Assembly (NCBI RefSeq): GCF_010093205.1
Contig: NZ_PDWN01000002.1
Location: 1 to 64,000 of the forward strand
Length of the DNA stretch: 64,000 nucleotides
Direction of reading: 5' to 3'
Origin: Pseudoxanthomonas daejeonensis
GTDB taxonomy: Bacteria; Pseudomonadota; Gammaproteobacteria; Xanthomonadales; Xanthomonadaceae
Shown here: piece after piece, positions 35,390-44,261 of the stretch
How the letters are laid out: every line of letters starts with the position of its first letter
Numbering within the stretch: position 1 is the first letter of the stretch
Notes under the pieces: generated by a model
Told to the model about the DNA's origin: nothing
The model's input: the letters and a program-made list of their open reading frames with translations, nothing else
The model's database searches: none
Translations under genes and position numbers: made by a program

Positions 35390-37872
35390 ATGTGCTCCGG
35401 CACGCGGCGCGTTCGCTCAGGCGCGAATTCCTCGCAGGCGACCTGCTGACCGTGTTCGCGGCGCTGGTCCTGGGCGTGGCCGCGATGACCGCGGTCGGCA
35501 CGCTGGTGGACCGGGTGACCTCGGCCCTGTCCTCGAGCGCGGCCGAAGTGATCGGCGGCGACCTCGGGGTGCGCGGCCGCCAGGACCTGCCCGCGGAATT
35601 CGCCGCGGAGGCGCAGCGGCGCGGCCTGCGCAGCGCGCGCATGGTCGCGTTCCCCAGCGTCCTGTTCCATGGCGAGGCCAGCCAGATGGCCACGATCAAG
35701 GGCGTGGACGCAGCCTATCCGCTGCGCGGCGAGCTGCGCGTGGCGAGCGATGCGGGCGGACTGGACGCACAGCGCGCCGGTGCGCCGGCACCAGGCGAAG
35801 CCTATGCCGACCCGCGCGTGCTCGACGCGCTGGGCGTGGGCATTGGCGACGAGATCGAATTCGGCAGCAGCCAGCTGCGGATCGCGCGCGTGCTCGTGGC
35901 CGAGCCGGATGCTTCCGGCGAGTTGCTGCAGATGGCGCCACCTTTGCTGGTCAATCGTGCCGATATCGATACTGCCGGCCTGCTCGGACCGGGCAGCCGC
36001 GCCTCCTATCGACTGATGTTCGCCGGTGACCTGGCCGACATCGCGGCATTGCGCGAATGGTTGCAGCCGCGGCTCGATCCGGGACAACGCCTGGTCGGGC
36101 TGGAGGATGCGCAGCAGGGCCTTCGCAACTCGTTCGACCGGGCCGGCCGCTTCCTCGCACTGTCGGCGCTGCTGGCGGTGCTGCTGGCAGGCGTCGCGAC
36201 CGCCCTGGCCGCCAACCGCTTCGCCCTGCGCAGGATCGACACGGTCGCGATCCTGCGCTGCCTGGGCGCGCGCCAGCGCGACATCCTCGCCGCGCTGGCG
36301 CTGCAGCTGTTGCTGCTGGCGATCCCGGCGTGCGTGCTCGGCATCGGCATCGGCATGCTCGCGCAGGTTGCACTGGTGGAAGCGCTGGGCAGCCTGATCC
36401 CGGCGCGGCTGCCGCTACCACAGGCCGCGCCGGTGCTAAGCGGCGCCGGCATCGGCCTGCTGCTGCTGCTCGGCTTCGGCCTGCCACCGCTGCTGCGCCT
36501 GCGCGGGGTGCCGCCGATGCGCGTACTCAACCGCAGCTTCGCGGCGCTGCCTCCGACTTCGGCGCTGGCCTACCTGGCAGCTCTGGCCGCCACCGTGGCG
36601 CTGGCGGTCAACGCGACCGGCGACATGCAGCTTGCGATGTGGGTACTGGGAGGACTGGCGGTGCTCGCGCTGCTCGCTGCCGCCGTCGGCGCTGCGCTGC
36701 TGTGGCTGTTGCGCCGCCTGCAGGATCGCCTGCATGGACCGTGGAAGCTTGGCCTCGCCGCGCTGACCCGGCGACGCTCGCTGGCCGTGGTCCAGCTGGT
36801 CGGCCTGTCGCTGTCCCTGTGCGCGCTGCTGTTGCTGGCGGTAATCGGCCCCGGCCTGCTCGGCGAATGGCGGGACCGCTTGCCGCCGGATACGCCGAAC
36901 CACTTCCTGCTCAACGTGCAGCGCGACCAGGCCGGCGCGGTGGAGGCCACCTTGCGCGGCATCGGCGTCGCCGATCCGGACCTGCAACCGTTCGGCACCG
37001 GCCGGCTGGTGGCGATCAACGGGCAGCCGCCGCAGCGTGCGCAGCGCGATGCGGGCGATCCAGACGACGACGCCAACCGCCCGATCAACTTCTCCTGGCG
37101 GCATACCTTCCCGCAGGCCAATACGCTGACCGCCGGCCGCTTCTGGACCGCGGACAGCGCCACCGCCGAAGCGTCGGTCGAGGAAGGTTGGGCGCAGCGC
37201 TACGACGTCGACCTCGGCGACACGGTCACCCTGCTGCTCGGCGAACAGGAACGCAGCTTCACCGTGACCAGCCTGCGCAAGGCCGACTGGGATTCGTTCC
37301 GGGTGAACTTCTTCCTGCTCCTCAATGCCGGCGCGGTCGACGACGCCCCCTACAGCCTGATCTCCAGTTTCCACCTGCCCTCCGGACGCACCGCGCAACT
37401 GGCCCCGGTGGCGCGCGAATTCCCGAATGTGTCGGTGCTGGAGATCGACGCGATCCTGCAGCGCGTGCGCGAGGTGATCGAACAGGTGGCGCAGGCGGTG
37501 CAGCTGGTGATGGGCTTCAGCCTGGCCGCCGGCGTGCTGGTGCTGCTGGCCGCACTGCAGGCCACCGCCGGCGAGCGTCGCTACGACAGCGCGGTGTTGC
37601 GCACCCTGGGGGCACGCCATGGCCAGTTGCGCGGCGCCGTGCTGGTGGAGTTCGGTGCGCTGGGCCTGCTCGCCGCGATCCTGGCGGTGGGTGCGGCGGC
37701 GATCATCGGCACGCTGGTGTCGCGGCAATTGTTCGAACTGGCTTTGTCGCCACCATGGCCTTCGCTGCTGGCGGGCGGTGCCGGCGGCGTGCTGCTGAGC
37801 CTGCTGGCTGGATGGTCGGGCACGCGGCGGATCCTGCGCACGCCCCCGGCCCTGGCGCTGCGCGAGGGCTGA
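35386..37872 (+). CDS. ybbP: YbbP-like ABC transporter permease (FtsX domains)
   Basis: An 828-residue permease with the YbbP layout: an N-terminal helix (about 20-40), a large periplasmic domain (about 45-250), FtsX domain 1 (about 250-370), a middle set of helices, a second periplasmic part, and C-terminal FtsX domain 2 (LVMGFSLAAGVLVLLAALQATAGERRYDSAVLRTLGARHGQL). The order tesA/ybbA/ybbP is conserved with E. coli, where it is linked to lipid or lysophospholipid handling, although the export substrate is not proved. It is translationally coupled to ybbA. Confidence 0.93.
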   Translation: MNVLRHAARSLRREFLAGDLLTVFAALVLGVAAMTAVGTLVDRVTSALSSSAAEVIGGDLGVRGRQDLPAEFAAEAQRRGLRSARMVAFPSVLFHGEASQMATIKGVDAAYPLRGELRVASDAGGLDAQRAGAPAPGEAYADPRVLDALGVGIGDEIEFGSSQLRIARVLVAEPDASGELLQMAPPLLVNRADIDTAGLLGPGSRASYRLMFAGDLADIAALREWLQPRLDPGQRLVGLEDAQQGLRNSFDRAGRFLALSALLAVLLAGVATALAANRFALRRIDTVAILRCLGARQRDILAALALQLLLLAIPACVLGIGIGMLAQVALVEALGSLIPARLPLPQAAPVLSGAGIGLLLLLGFGLPPLLRLRGVPPMRVLNRSFAALPPTSALAYLAALAATVALAVNATGDMQLAMWVLGGLAVLALLAAAVGAALLWLLRRLQDRLHGPWKLGLAALTRRRSLAVVQLVGLSLSLCALLLLAVIGPGLLGEWRDRLPPDTPNHFLLNVQRDQAGAVEATLRGIGVADPDLQPFGTGRLVAINGQPPQRAQRDAGDPDDDANRPINFSWRHTFPQANTLTAGRFWTADSATAEASVEEGWAQRYDVDLGDTVTLLLGEQERSFTVTSLRKADWDSFRVNFFLLLNAGAVDDAPYSLISSFHLPSGRTAQLAPVAREFPNVSVLEIDAILQRVREVIEQVAQAVQLVMGFSLAAGVLVLLAALQATAGERRYDSAVLRTLGARHGQLRGAVLVEFGALGLLAAILAVGAAAIIGTLVSRQLFELALSPPWPSLLAGGAGGVLLSLLAGWSGTRRILRTPPALALREG

Positions 37873-37930
37873 GGCGACGGCCGGAAGGGGCGCTGGTTAT
37901 GCTGCGCTGCCCTTCCCTGCCTTCGCCGCC

Positions 37931-38302
37931 ATGCCCAGCCTGCCCTCGTCCAGCTACCTGATTCCCATCCTGTTGCTGCTGGGCAGCAACGTGTTCATGA
38001 CCTTCGCCTGGTACGGGCACCTCAAGTACAAGCACGCGCCTTTGCTGACCGTGATCCTGGTCAGCTGGGGCATCGCGTTCTTCGAGTACCTGCTGATGGT
38101 GCCGGCCAACCGGATGGGCAGCAGCGTGTATTCGGTGGTCCAGCTCAAGACGATCCAGGAAATCATCACCCTGGTGGTGTTCGCCGGATTCTCGGCCTGG
38201 TACCTGGGCCAGCCGCTGAAGTGGAACCACTACGCGGCGTTCGTGCTGATCGTCGGCGCGGCCTTCCTGATGTTCTACGACGGTCCGGCGCCTGCGCACT
38301 GA
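37931..38302 (+). CDS. DUF486 (DMT-like) membrane protein
   Basis: A 123-residue protein with four membrane helices of the DUF486 family, related to the drug/metabolite transporter superfamily. Conserved parts are NVFMTFAWYGHLKYK, ILVSWGIAFFEYLLMVPANRMG and QLKTIQEIITLVVFAGFSAWYLGQPLKWNH. Function is not known. It ends 16 bases from the convergent DUF962 gene. Confidence 0.92.
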   Translation: MPSLPSSSYLIPILLLLGSNVFMTFAWYGHLKYKHAPLLTVILVSWGIAFFEYLLMVPANRMGSSVYSVVQLKTIQEIITLVVFAGFSAWYLGQPLKWNHYAAFVLIVGAAFLMFYDGPAPAH

Positions 38303-38318
38303 AGCGCGACGCGCGCGC

Positions 38319-38621
38319 TCAGAAGCGGATCTTGCCGGTGAGTATGTCCTTGAACATCACCCAGTCGCCGGCGAACGAATAGAACGGGTGCCGGAACGTC
38401 GCCGGCCGGTTCTTCTCGAAGAAGAAATGCCCGACCCAGGCGAATCCATAACCACAGAACAGCGCGGCCAGCAGCCACCACGGGTTGCGCTGGGCCAGCG
38501 CCAGCGCGACCAGCACCAGCACGCCCCAGCTGCCGATGAAATGCAGCCGGCGCGAGACGCGATTGGCATGTTCGGCCAGGTAGTACGGGTAGAACTCACT
38601 GAAGCTGCTGAAACGGGCCAT
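38319..38621 (-). CDS. DUF962 (Mpo1-like) membrane protein
   Basis: A 100-residue protein with two or three hydrophobic helices and the family pattern FYPYYLAEHANRVSRRLHFIG and GYGFAWVGHFFFEKNRPATFRHPFYSFAGDWVMF. The conserved His residues (H18, H27, H64, H77) match the metal-binding pattern of yeast Mpo1, a dioxygenase of fatty-acid alpha-oxidation. Function in bacteria is inferred only. It is on the minus strand 27 bases from ynfA. Confidence 0.9.
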   Translation of the reverse strand: MARFSSFSEFYPYYLAEHANRVSRRLHFIGSWGVLVLVALALAQRNPWWLLAALFCGYGFAWVGHFFFEKNRPATFRHPFYSFAGDWVMFKDILTGKIRF

Positions 38622-38648
38622 CGCGTCCCTCCCGAGGAGCGCCGCGCC

Positions 38649-38972
38649 TCAGGCCTGCCGCGGCGCGAACATGATGACGGCCATGCCGGCCAGGCACAAC
38701 GCGGCACCGAGCAGGTCCCAGCGGGTCGGGCGCTCACCGTCGACCCACCACAACCAGACGATCGCCAGGCTGACGTAGACCCCGCCATACGCCGCGTAGA
38801 CCCGGCCGGTCGCGGTGGGATGCAGGGTCAACAGCCAGGCGAACAGGGCCAGGCTGGCGGTGGCCGGCAGCAGCAGCCAGGCGCTGCCGCCATTGCGCAG
38901 CCACGACCACACCAGCCAGCAGCCGACGATCTCGGCCAGTGCGGTGACGGTAAACAACAGGAAGGTCGCCAT
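38649..38972 (-). CDS. YnfA family (UPF0060) small membrane protein
   Basis: A 107-residue protein with four membrane helices and the UPF0060 signature [22 protein letters not shown] and [35 protein letters not shown]. YnfA proteins are related to small multidrug-resistance pumps. It is followed on the same strand by the DUF962 gene. Confidence 0.94.
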   Translation of the reverse strand: MATFLLFTVTALAEIVGCWLVWSWLRNGGSAWLLLPATASLALFAWLLTLHPTATGRVYAAYGGVYVSLAIVWLWWVDGERPTRWDLLGAALCLAGMAVIMFAPRQA

Positions 38973-38982
38973 GTCGGGCGGC

Positions 38983-39819
38983 TCAGTCCGGCTGGCCGCG
39001 TTCGATCCGCTTGACGCGATTCCAGTAGGCGTCCTGCTGCTCCAGCGCCAGCGTCGGCAGCGGCGTGCCGTCGGCCTGCGCCAGTTGTTCCATCGCGCGG
39101 AACCGGCGCTCGAACTTCAGGTTGGCCTGCCGCAGCGCCGCGCCCACGTCGACCTTCGCATGCCTGGCCAGATTGGCGGCCACGAACAGCAGGTCGCCGA
39201 GCTCGTCCTGCAGGCGCGCCTGGTTGGCCATCGCGTCGCCCTCGCCCGCTGCGACCCGGCCGAACTCGACGCGCACTTCCTCGATCTCCTCATGCAGCTT
39301 GGCGATCACCGGCTCCGGTCCGGGCCAGTCGAAGCCGGTGCGCGCCGCGCGCGACTGCAGCTTCACCGCGCGCTGCCATTCGGGCAGGCCACGCGAGATG
39401 CCGGCAAGGGCTGACCGGTCCTGCTCGCCGGCCGCTTCGCGCTCGGCGCGCTTGATCGCTTCCCAGTTGACCGTCTGTGCTTCCGCATCTGCGAAGCTGG
39501 CATCGCCGAATACGTGGGGATGCCGCCGCACCATCTTGTCGCTGATCGCGGCGGCCACGTCGTCGAAGCCGAACGCGCCCTGCTCGCGCGCCATCTGCGC
39601 GTGGAACACCACCTGCAGCAGCAGGTCGCCGAGTTCGTCCTTAAGCCCACCCAGGTCGTTGCGGTCGATCGCATCGGCGACTTCGTAGGCTTCCTCGATC
39701 GTGTACGGCGCGATCGTGGAAAAATCCTGCTCCAGGTCCCACGGGCAGCCGCCTTGCGGATCGCGCAGGCGGGCCATGATCGCGAGCAACTGGTCGATGG
39801 GACGTTCGGCCTGGTTCAT
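38983..39819 (-). CDS. mazG: Nucleoside triphosphate pyrophosphohydrolase MazG
   Basis: A 278-residue two-domain MazG that removes pyrophosphate from (d)NTPs. The N-terminal domain has [38 protein letters not shown] and [16 protein letters not shown]; the second has [39 protein letters not shown]. The ExxE/ExxD metal motifs (EEAYE, DELGD) are intact. It is 10 bases upstream of ynfA on the same strand, so they could share a transcript. Confidence 0.96.
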   Translation of the reverse strand: MNQAERPIDQLLAIMARLRDPQGGCPWDLEQDFSTIAPYTIEEAYEVADAIDRNDLGGLKDELGDLLLQVVFHAQMAREQGAFGFDDVAAAISDKMVRRHPHVFGDASFADAEAQTVNWEAIKRAEREAAGEQDRSALAGISRGLPEWQRAVKLQSRAARTGFDWPGPEPVIAKLHEEIEEVRVEFGRVAAGEGDAMANQARLQDELGDLLFVAANLARHAKVDVGAALRQANLKFERRFRAMEQLAQADGTPLPTLALEQQDAYWNRVKRIERGQPD

Positions 39820-39862
39820 GCGGTGACTCTATCGCGGCCCACCCGGCAAGGCGATCCGTAGC

Positions 39863-40660
39863 CTACAGCCAGTCCCGCCACGGCAGGTCCGGATCGCCCA
39901 GCGCGACGAAATCACCATTGAGCAGGGATTCGCGCCGGTTGTAGCGGAACGGCTTGCCGGTGTCGGCCGACAGCAGGGCGCCACCAGCCGCATGCAGCAC
40001 GCACTGCGCCGCCGCGGTATCCCACTCCGAGGTCGGGCCGAAGCGCGGGTAGACATCCAGTTCGCCTTCGGCGATCCGGCAGAACTTCAGCGACGAACCC
40101 AGCGCCACTTCCTCGATCGCGCCCATCCTATCGAGCACAGCCTGGGTGTGCGCATCGCGGTGCGAACGGCTCGCAGCCACCCGCAACGGCGGCGTAGCCG
40201 GCGCGCGCGCGCGCAGCACCGTGTCCCGGTGGCCGTCGCGGCGATACGCCTGCTCGCCACGGACGGCATGCCAGACCTGGCCGCCGACCGGGGCCTGGAC
40301 CACGCCCATCGCCGGCGCACCCTGGTGGATCAGCGCGATGTTGACGGTGAACTCGCCGTTGCGCTTGACGAACTCGCGGGTGCCGTCGAGCGGATCCACC
40401 AGCCAGTAGGTGGACCAGCTCCGGCGCGTTTCCCAGGGCACGTCCGCCGACTCTTCGGAGAGCACAGGCAGGTCCGGGGTAAGCCGCTCGAGTCCCTCGA
40501 CGATGATCCGGTGCGCGGCCAGGTCGGCGGCGGTCAACGGACTGGCGTCGTCCTTGTGCGTCACCTCGAAGCCGGCGGCGTAGACCTCCATGATCGCGGC
40601 ACCGGCCTGGCGCGCGATGGCGATGACCGTTTCCCGCAGGTCGGCGGTGATCCGGATCAT
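39863..40660 (-). CDS. cysQ: 3'(2'),5'-bisphosphate nucleotidase
   Basis: A 265-residue Li+-sensitive, Mg2+-dependent phosphatase that removes 3'-phosphoadenosine 5'-phosphate, the by-product of sulfate activation and of sulfotransferases. The metal motifs are SEES (about residue 64) and DPLDGTREF (about 85-93), with WDTAAAQCVLHAAGG near the C-terminus. The stop-side gene nudE overlaps it by 4 bases. It would also recycle PAP from the TPR-sulfotransferase found elsewhere in this window (inference). Confidence 0.95.
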   Translation of the reverse strand: MIRITADLRETVIAIARQAGAAIMEVYAAGFEVTHKDDASPLTAADLAAHRIIVEGLERLTPDLPVLSEESADVPWETRRSWSTYWLVDPLDGTREFVKRNGEFTVNIALIHQGAPAMGVVQAPVGGQVWHAVRGEQAYRRDGHRDTVLRARAPATPPLRVAASRSHRDAHTQAVLDRMGAIEEVALGSSLKFCRIAEGELDVYPRFGPTSEWDTAAAQCVLHAAGGALLSADTGKPFRYNRRESLLNGDFVALGDPDLPWRDWL

Positions 40661-41202
40661 TGCGAGGCCAGCCAGGCCCGGGCGATGAAAAGCGCGGCCA
40701 GCGAGCGGCCCTCGGAGAAATCTTCCTGCAGCATCAGTTTTTCCAGTTCCTGGATCTTCCAGGGAATGACTTCGAGCTCCTCCGGCTCGTCACCGGGCAG
40801 CCTCTCGGGATACAGGTCGCGCGCCAGCACCAGCCATGAAACGTGGCTCATGTAGGTGGGCGCCAAGGTCATGCCACGCAGCACGTCGATGCGGCGCGCG
40901 CCATAGCCGGCTTCTTCCTTGAGCTCGCGGTCAGCCGCCTGTTCCGGCGACTCGCCCGCATCGATCCGGCCCTTGACCAGGCCCAGCTCGTAGCGGTGCA
41001 CGCCGGCCGCGTACTCGCGCACCAGCAGTACCGTCTCGTCGTCCAGCATCGGCACGACCACCACCGCGCCATGGCCACGGCTGACCATGCGTTCGAAACG
41101 GCGGCGTTCGCCATTGGCGAATTCCAGGTCCAGCTGTTCCAGGCGATACGGGCCGGCATCCTGGGCGACCGTGCCGTGGATGAGCGGCAGCCGACGGCTC
41201 AC
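40657..41202 (-). CDS. nudE: Nudix hydrolase, ADP compounds (NudE)
   Basis: A 181-residue Nudix enzyme that cleaves ADP-ribose, NADH, Ap3A and similar ADP compounds. The Nudix box is GRIDAGESPEQAADRELKEE (full GX5EX7REUXEEXGU form, then AGY), near residue 90. The GTG at 41202 gives the NudE-type start (S-R-R-L-P-L-I-H); the frame stays open upstream to 41301 but without family match and overlapping the bioA start. The stop is coupled with cysQ, a common pairing. Confidence 0.93.
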   Translation of the reverse strand: MSRRLPLIHGTVAQDAGPYRLEQLDLEFANGERRRFERMVSRGHGAVVVVPMLDDETVLLVREYAAGVHRYELGLVKGRIDAGESPEQAADRELKEEAGYGARRIDVLRGMTLAPTYMSHVSWLVLARDLYPERLPGDEPEELEVIPWKIQELEKLMLQEDFSEGRSLAALFIARAWLASQ

Positions 41203-41276
41203 TGCGGTTCCCCGCGGCGCGACCGGGGTGCGGCCGATATCATGGCGGGATGCGCGGACGTACTCATGAACCCCGA

Positions 41277-42668
41277 ATGCTAGCAGACCCGGCACTGGCA
41301 CAGTCCGCCGCGCAATGGCGCGATCGCGATCTTGCCGTGCTGTGGCACCCCTGCACGCAGATGCGCGAGCATCCGGACATCCTGCCCCTGGTCCCGATCG
41401 AGCGCGGCGACGGCGCCTGGCTGGTCGGTCGCGACGGGCGCCGCTACCTCGACGGCATCAGCAGCTGGTGGACCAACCTGCATGGCCACGCCGAGCCACG
41501 CATCGCCGAAGCCATCGCGCGGCAGGCCCGCAGCCTCGAACAGGTGATCCTCGCCGGCTTTTCCCATGCGCCGGCGGTGAAGCTGGCCGAGCGCCTGCTC
41601 GCCATCGCGCCCCGGCAGCCGGGGCGCGCGCCGCTGGCCAAGGTGTTCTACGCCGACAACGGCTCGGCCGGCGTCGAGGTCGCGCTGAAGATGGCGTTCC
41701 ACTGGTTCCGCAACCGCGGTGAGCCGGGTCGCACCAAATTCGTTGCACTGGAAAACGGCTACCACGGCGAGACCCTGGGTGCCCTGGCCGTGGGCGACAT
41801 CCCGCTGTACCGGCGCATCTATGCGCCCCTGCTGGCCGAAGCACTCTTCGCCCCCTCGCCCGACGCGTACCTGGCAGCGCCCGGGGAGGGCGCGGAGCAA
41901 TGCGCGATGCGGGCGGCGGATGCACTGGCCGGGTTGTTCGACCGCCATCCCGGCGAAGTCTGCGCGGTGATCCTGGAGCCGCGACTGCAGTGCGCCGGCG
42001 GCATGCGCATGCACGACCCGGTCTACCTGCGCCGCGTGCGCGAACTGTGCGACGCCAACGGCGCGTTCCTGATCGCTGACGAGATCGCCACCGGATTCGG
42101 TCGCACCGGCACGATGTTCGCCTGCGAACAGGCGGGCATCGCACCGGACCTGCTGTGCCTGTCCAAGGGACTGACCGGCGGCTTCCTGCCGCTGGCCGCG
42201 GTGCTGGCCACGCAGACGATCTACGACGGCTTCCTGGACGATTCGCGCGAGCGCGCGTTCCTGCATTCGCACAGCTATACCGGCAATCCGCTGGCCTGCG
42301 CCGCCGCGCTGGCTTCGCTCGATATCTTCGAAGGCGACGACGTGCTGGCGCGCAACCGGGGCACGGCCGCGCGGATGTCGCAGCTGGCCGCCTCCCTGGC
42401 CTCGCACCGGCACGTGGCCGACGTGCGCCAGGCCGGCATGGTCGTGGCGTTCGAACTGGCCCGGGAGGGCCATCGCGACACGCCATTCCCGCCTGCAGCG
42501 CGCGTGGGCCTGCATGCTTACCGCGCCGCGCTGGAACGGGGCGTGCTGCTGCGCCCGCTCGGCGACATCCTCTACTGGATGCCGCCCTATTGCGTCGACG
42601 AAGCCCAGCTGCAGCTGCTGGCCGAGGTCACCCACGCCGCCATCGAGGAGGCCACCGCATGCGCCTGA
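41277..42668 (+). CDS. bioA: Adenosylmethionine-8-amino-7-oxononanoate aminotransferase
   Basis: A 463-residue PLP enzyme that makes 7,8-diaminopelargonate in biotin synthesis, with SAM as amino donor. It has LWHPCTQMREH (N-terminal), SSWWTNLHGHAEP, the PLP-binding Asp in LIADEIATGFGRTG and the lysine in CLSKGLTGGFLPL. The ATG at 41277 gives the usual N-terminus; ATG 41250 would add 9 residues. Its end overlaps rsmE by 10 bases. No other biotin gene lies in the window. Confidence 0.95.
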   Translation: MLADPALAQSAAQWRDRDLAVLWHPCTQMREHPDILPLVPIERGDGAWLVGRDGRRYLDGISSWWTNLHGHAEPRIAEAIARQARSLEQVILAGFSHAPAVKLAERLLAIAPRQPGRAPLAKVFYADNGSAGVEVALKMAFHWFRNRGEPGRTKFVALENGYHGETLGALAVGDIPLYRRIYAPLLAEALFAPSPDAYLAAPGEGAEQCAMRAADALAGLFDRHPGEVCAVILEPRLQCAGGMRMHDPVYLRRVRELCDANGAFLIADEIATGFGRTGTMFACEQAGIAPDLLCLSKGLTGGFLPLAAVLATQTIYDGFLDDSRERAFLHSHSYTGNPLACAAALASLDIFEGDDVLARNRGTAARMSQLAASLASHRHVADVRQAGMVVAFELAREGHRDTPFPPAARVGLHAYRAALERGVLLRPLGDILYWMPPYCVDEAQLQLLAEVTHAAIEEATACA

Positions 42669-43393
42669 CCCGCTGTCACGTCGACCTGCCACTGCAGCCG
42701 GAGCGCGAGTTCGTCCTGCCCGAGCACGCCGCCGGCCACCTGTCGCGGGTGCTGCGCCTGCGCGAGGGCGATGCCTGCGTGCTCTTCAATGGCGATGGGT
42801 GCGATTACTCGGCGCGGCTGGTGGCCGTCGGCAAGCGTGAAGTGAAGGCGCAAGTGCTGTCATCCACGCAGGTGGACAATGAATCGCCATTGCGGATCGG
42901 ACTGCTCCAGGGCATTGCCCGCGGCGAGAAGATGGACCTGATCCTGCAGAAGGCGACCGAACTGGGCGTAATCGCCATCGTGCCGGTATCGGGCGACCGC
43001 ACCGAGGTGCGCCTCGACGCCGAGCGCGCCGGCAAGCGCGTGGCCCACTGGCGCAGCGTGGTGGTGTCGGCCTGCGAGCAGTCCGGACGCGCGCGCATCC
43101 CGGCACTGGCGGCACCCGCCGCACTGGACGTGGCAGCGCGTGCCCTTGAAGGCGACGGCCTGCGCCTGATCCTGGATCCGCATGCACGCGATCGCATGGA
43201 GGACCTCGAGGCACCTGCCAGCGCGACGGCATGGATCGCGATCGGTCCGGAAGGCGGCTGGTCGCCGCGCGATCGCGACATCCTCCAGGCATCCGGGTTC
43301 ACCGGCCTGCGACTGGGGCCGAGGGTGTTGCGCACCGAGACCGCGGGATTGGCCGCCATCGCCGCGCTTCAGGCGCGATTCGGCGACCTGTAG
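42659..43393 (+). CDS. rsmE: 16S rRNA (uracil-1498-N3)-methyltransferase
   Basis: A 244-residue SPOUT-class enzyme with an N-terminal PUA-like domain (HLSRVLRLREGDACVLFNGDG) and the trefoil-knot methyltransferase domain with WIAIGPEGGWSPRD and LRLGPRVLRTETAGLAAIAALQ, which bind SAM. It also has the conserved KMDLILQKATELGV. It starts 10 bases inside bioA, a frequent pairing in this group, and is probably co-transcribed. Confidence 0.96.
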   Translation: MRLTRCHVDLPLQPEREFVLPEHAAGHLSRVLRLREGDACVLFNGDGCDYSARLVAVGKREVKAQVLSSTQVDNESPLRIGLLQGIARGEKMDLILQKATELGVIAIVPVSGDRTEVRLDAERAGKRVAHWRSVVVSACEQSGRARIPALAAPAALDVAARALEGDGLRLILDPHARDRMEDLEAPASATAWIAIGPEGGWSPRDRDILQASGFTGLRLGPRVLRTETAGLAAIAALQARFGDL

Positions 43394-43471
43394 CGGAAGC
43401 GGAGGGCTCGGGCGAGGCGTGCGAGAGTGGCCGCGAAGGACCCTCGCGGCGATCCGACCGGCAGGCGTCCT

Positions 43472-43696
43472 TCAGCGGGTCGCGCGTGATCGCGCGAACT
43501 GGACGATCCGTCCGATGCCATGGAGCACGATCCCACCGAGGAAACCGGCCCTGGTGCCCCAGGCCAGCAGGAAGGCCGCCTTCCCCGAAACCGGCCAGGC
43601 CAGGTACGTCCAGCCCGCGCAGAACAACCCGATCCCCAGAAGGACCATCCCGGTCGTGAGGTAAGGGTTGGCGGGTCCGAAATGGATTCGCGGCAT
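43472..43696 (-). CDS. Small two-helix membrane protein, unknown function
   Basis: A 74-residue protein with two membrane segments (about 12-32 and 39-62). The ATG at 43696 is chosen because AGGAG lies 6-7 bases ahead; a longer start at 43723 exists. I recognise no family. It lies alone between rsmE (convergent) and the chpC-like gene (same strand, 65 bases upstream). Confidence 0.65.
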   Translation of the reverse strand: MPRIHFGPANPYLTTGMVLLGIGLFCAGWTYLAWPVSGKAAFLLAWGTRAGFLGGIVLHGIGRIVQFARSRATR

Positions 43697-43761
43697 TGGA
43701 TGCTCCTGCCAGCGGGGCGACATGGCCGGTTGACGGCGCGATCGCCCCGCACCGGCACGAA

Positions 43762-44229
43762 TCAGACCGCGGCCAAGGCCTCGCCGATCATGCGCTCCAC
43801 GTCTTCCAGGTCAGGCAGCAACGCGCTCTGGTCACCGAGCAGCACGCGCATCTGCACGCCGCGCGGCAGGTCTTCTTCGGAAGCGTCCGCCAGCAGGCTG
43901 TCGCGCGGTACCGACACCAGCTGCGGAAACGATGCGGTGAGCAGGGCGAAGTACGGCAGGGTTTCGTCCTTGCCCAGGCCCTTGAGCACGATCACGCGGT
44001 TGTTGCGCATCGCCGGTTCCGGACCCAGCCCCGCCAGGCGCGAAAACGCCACCAGCGGGACGTTCCACCCGTGCCACACGATCTGGCCCGGCAGCCATTC
44101 CGGCGCGCCGTCCACCGGCTCGATCGCCACGCGCGCGAGTACTTCGGCCACCGTGGCGTTGGGCAGCAGGAGCCGCTCTTCGCCCACCTGGATCATGACT
44201 CCGCGGATTTCGTCGCTGTTGTAGGCCAT
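43762..44229 (-). CDS. chpC: CheW-like protein (ChpC) of the Pil-Chp system
   Basis: A 155-residue CheW-domain protein. The core LLLPNATVAEVLARVAIEPVDGAPEWLPGQIVWHGWNVPLVAFSRLAG matches CheW proteins that bridge receptor and kinase. It lies 32 bases downstream of the CheB-like gene at the end of the pilG-pilJ-chpA cluster, the place of ChpC in Pseudomonas aeruginosa. It is likely an auxiliary coupling protein for twitching motility. Confidence 0.88.
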   Translation of the reverse strand: MAYNSDEIRGVMIQVGEERLLLPNATVAEVLARVAIEPVDGAPEWLPGQIVWHGWNVPLVAFSRLAGLGPEPAMRNNRVIVLKGLGKDETLPYFALLTASFPQLVSVPRDSLLADASEEDLPRGVQMRVLLGDQSALLPDLEDVERMIGEALAAV

Positions 44230-44261
44230 CTGTCCTTCGTCCTCGAACGGTCGCCGCCGGC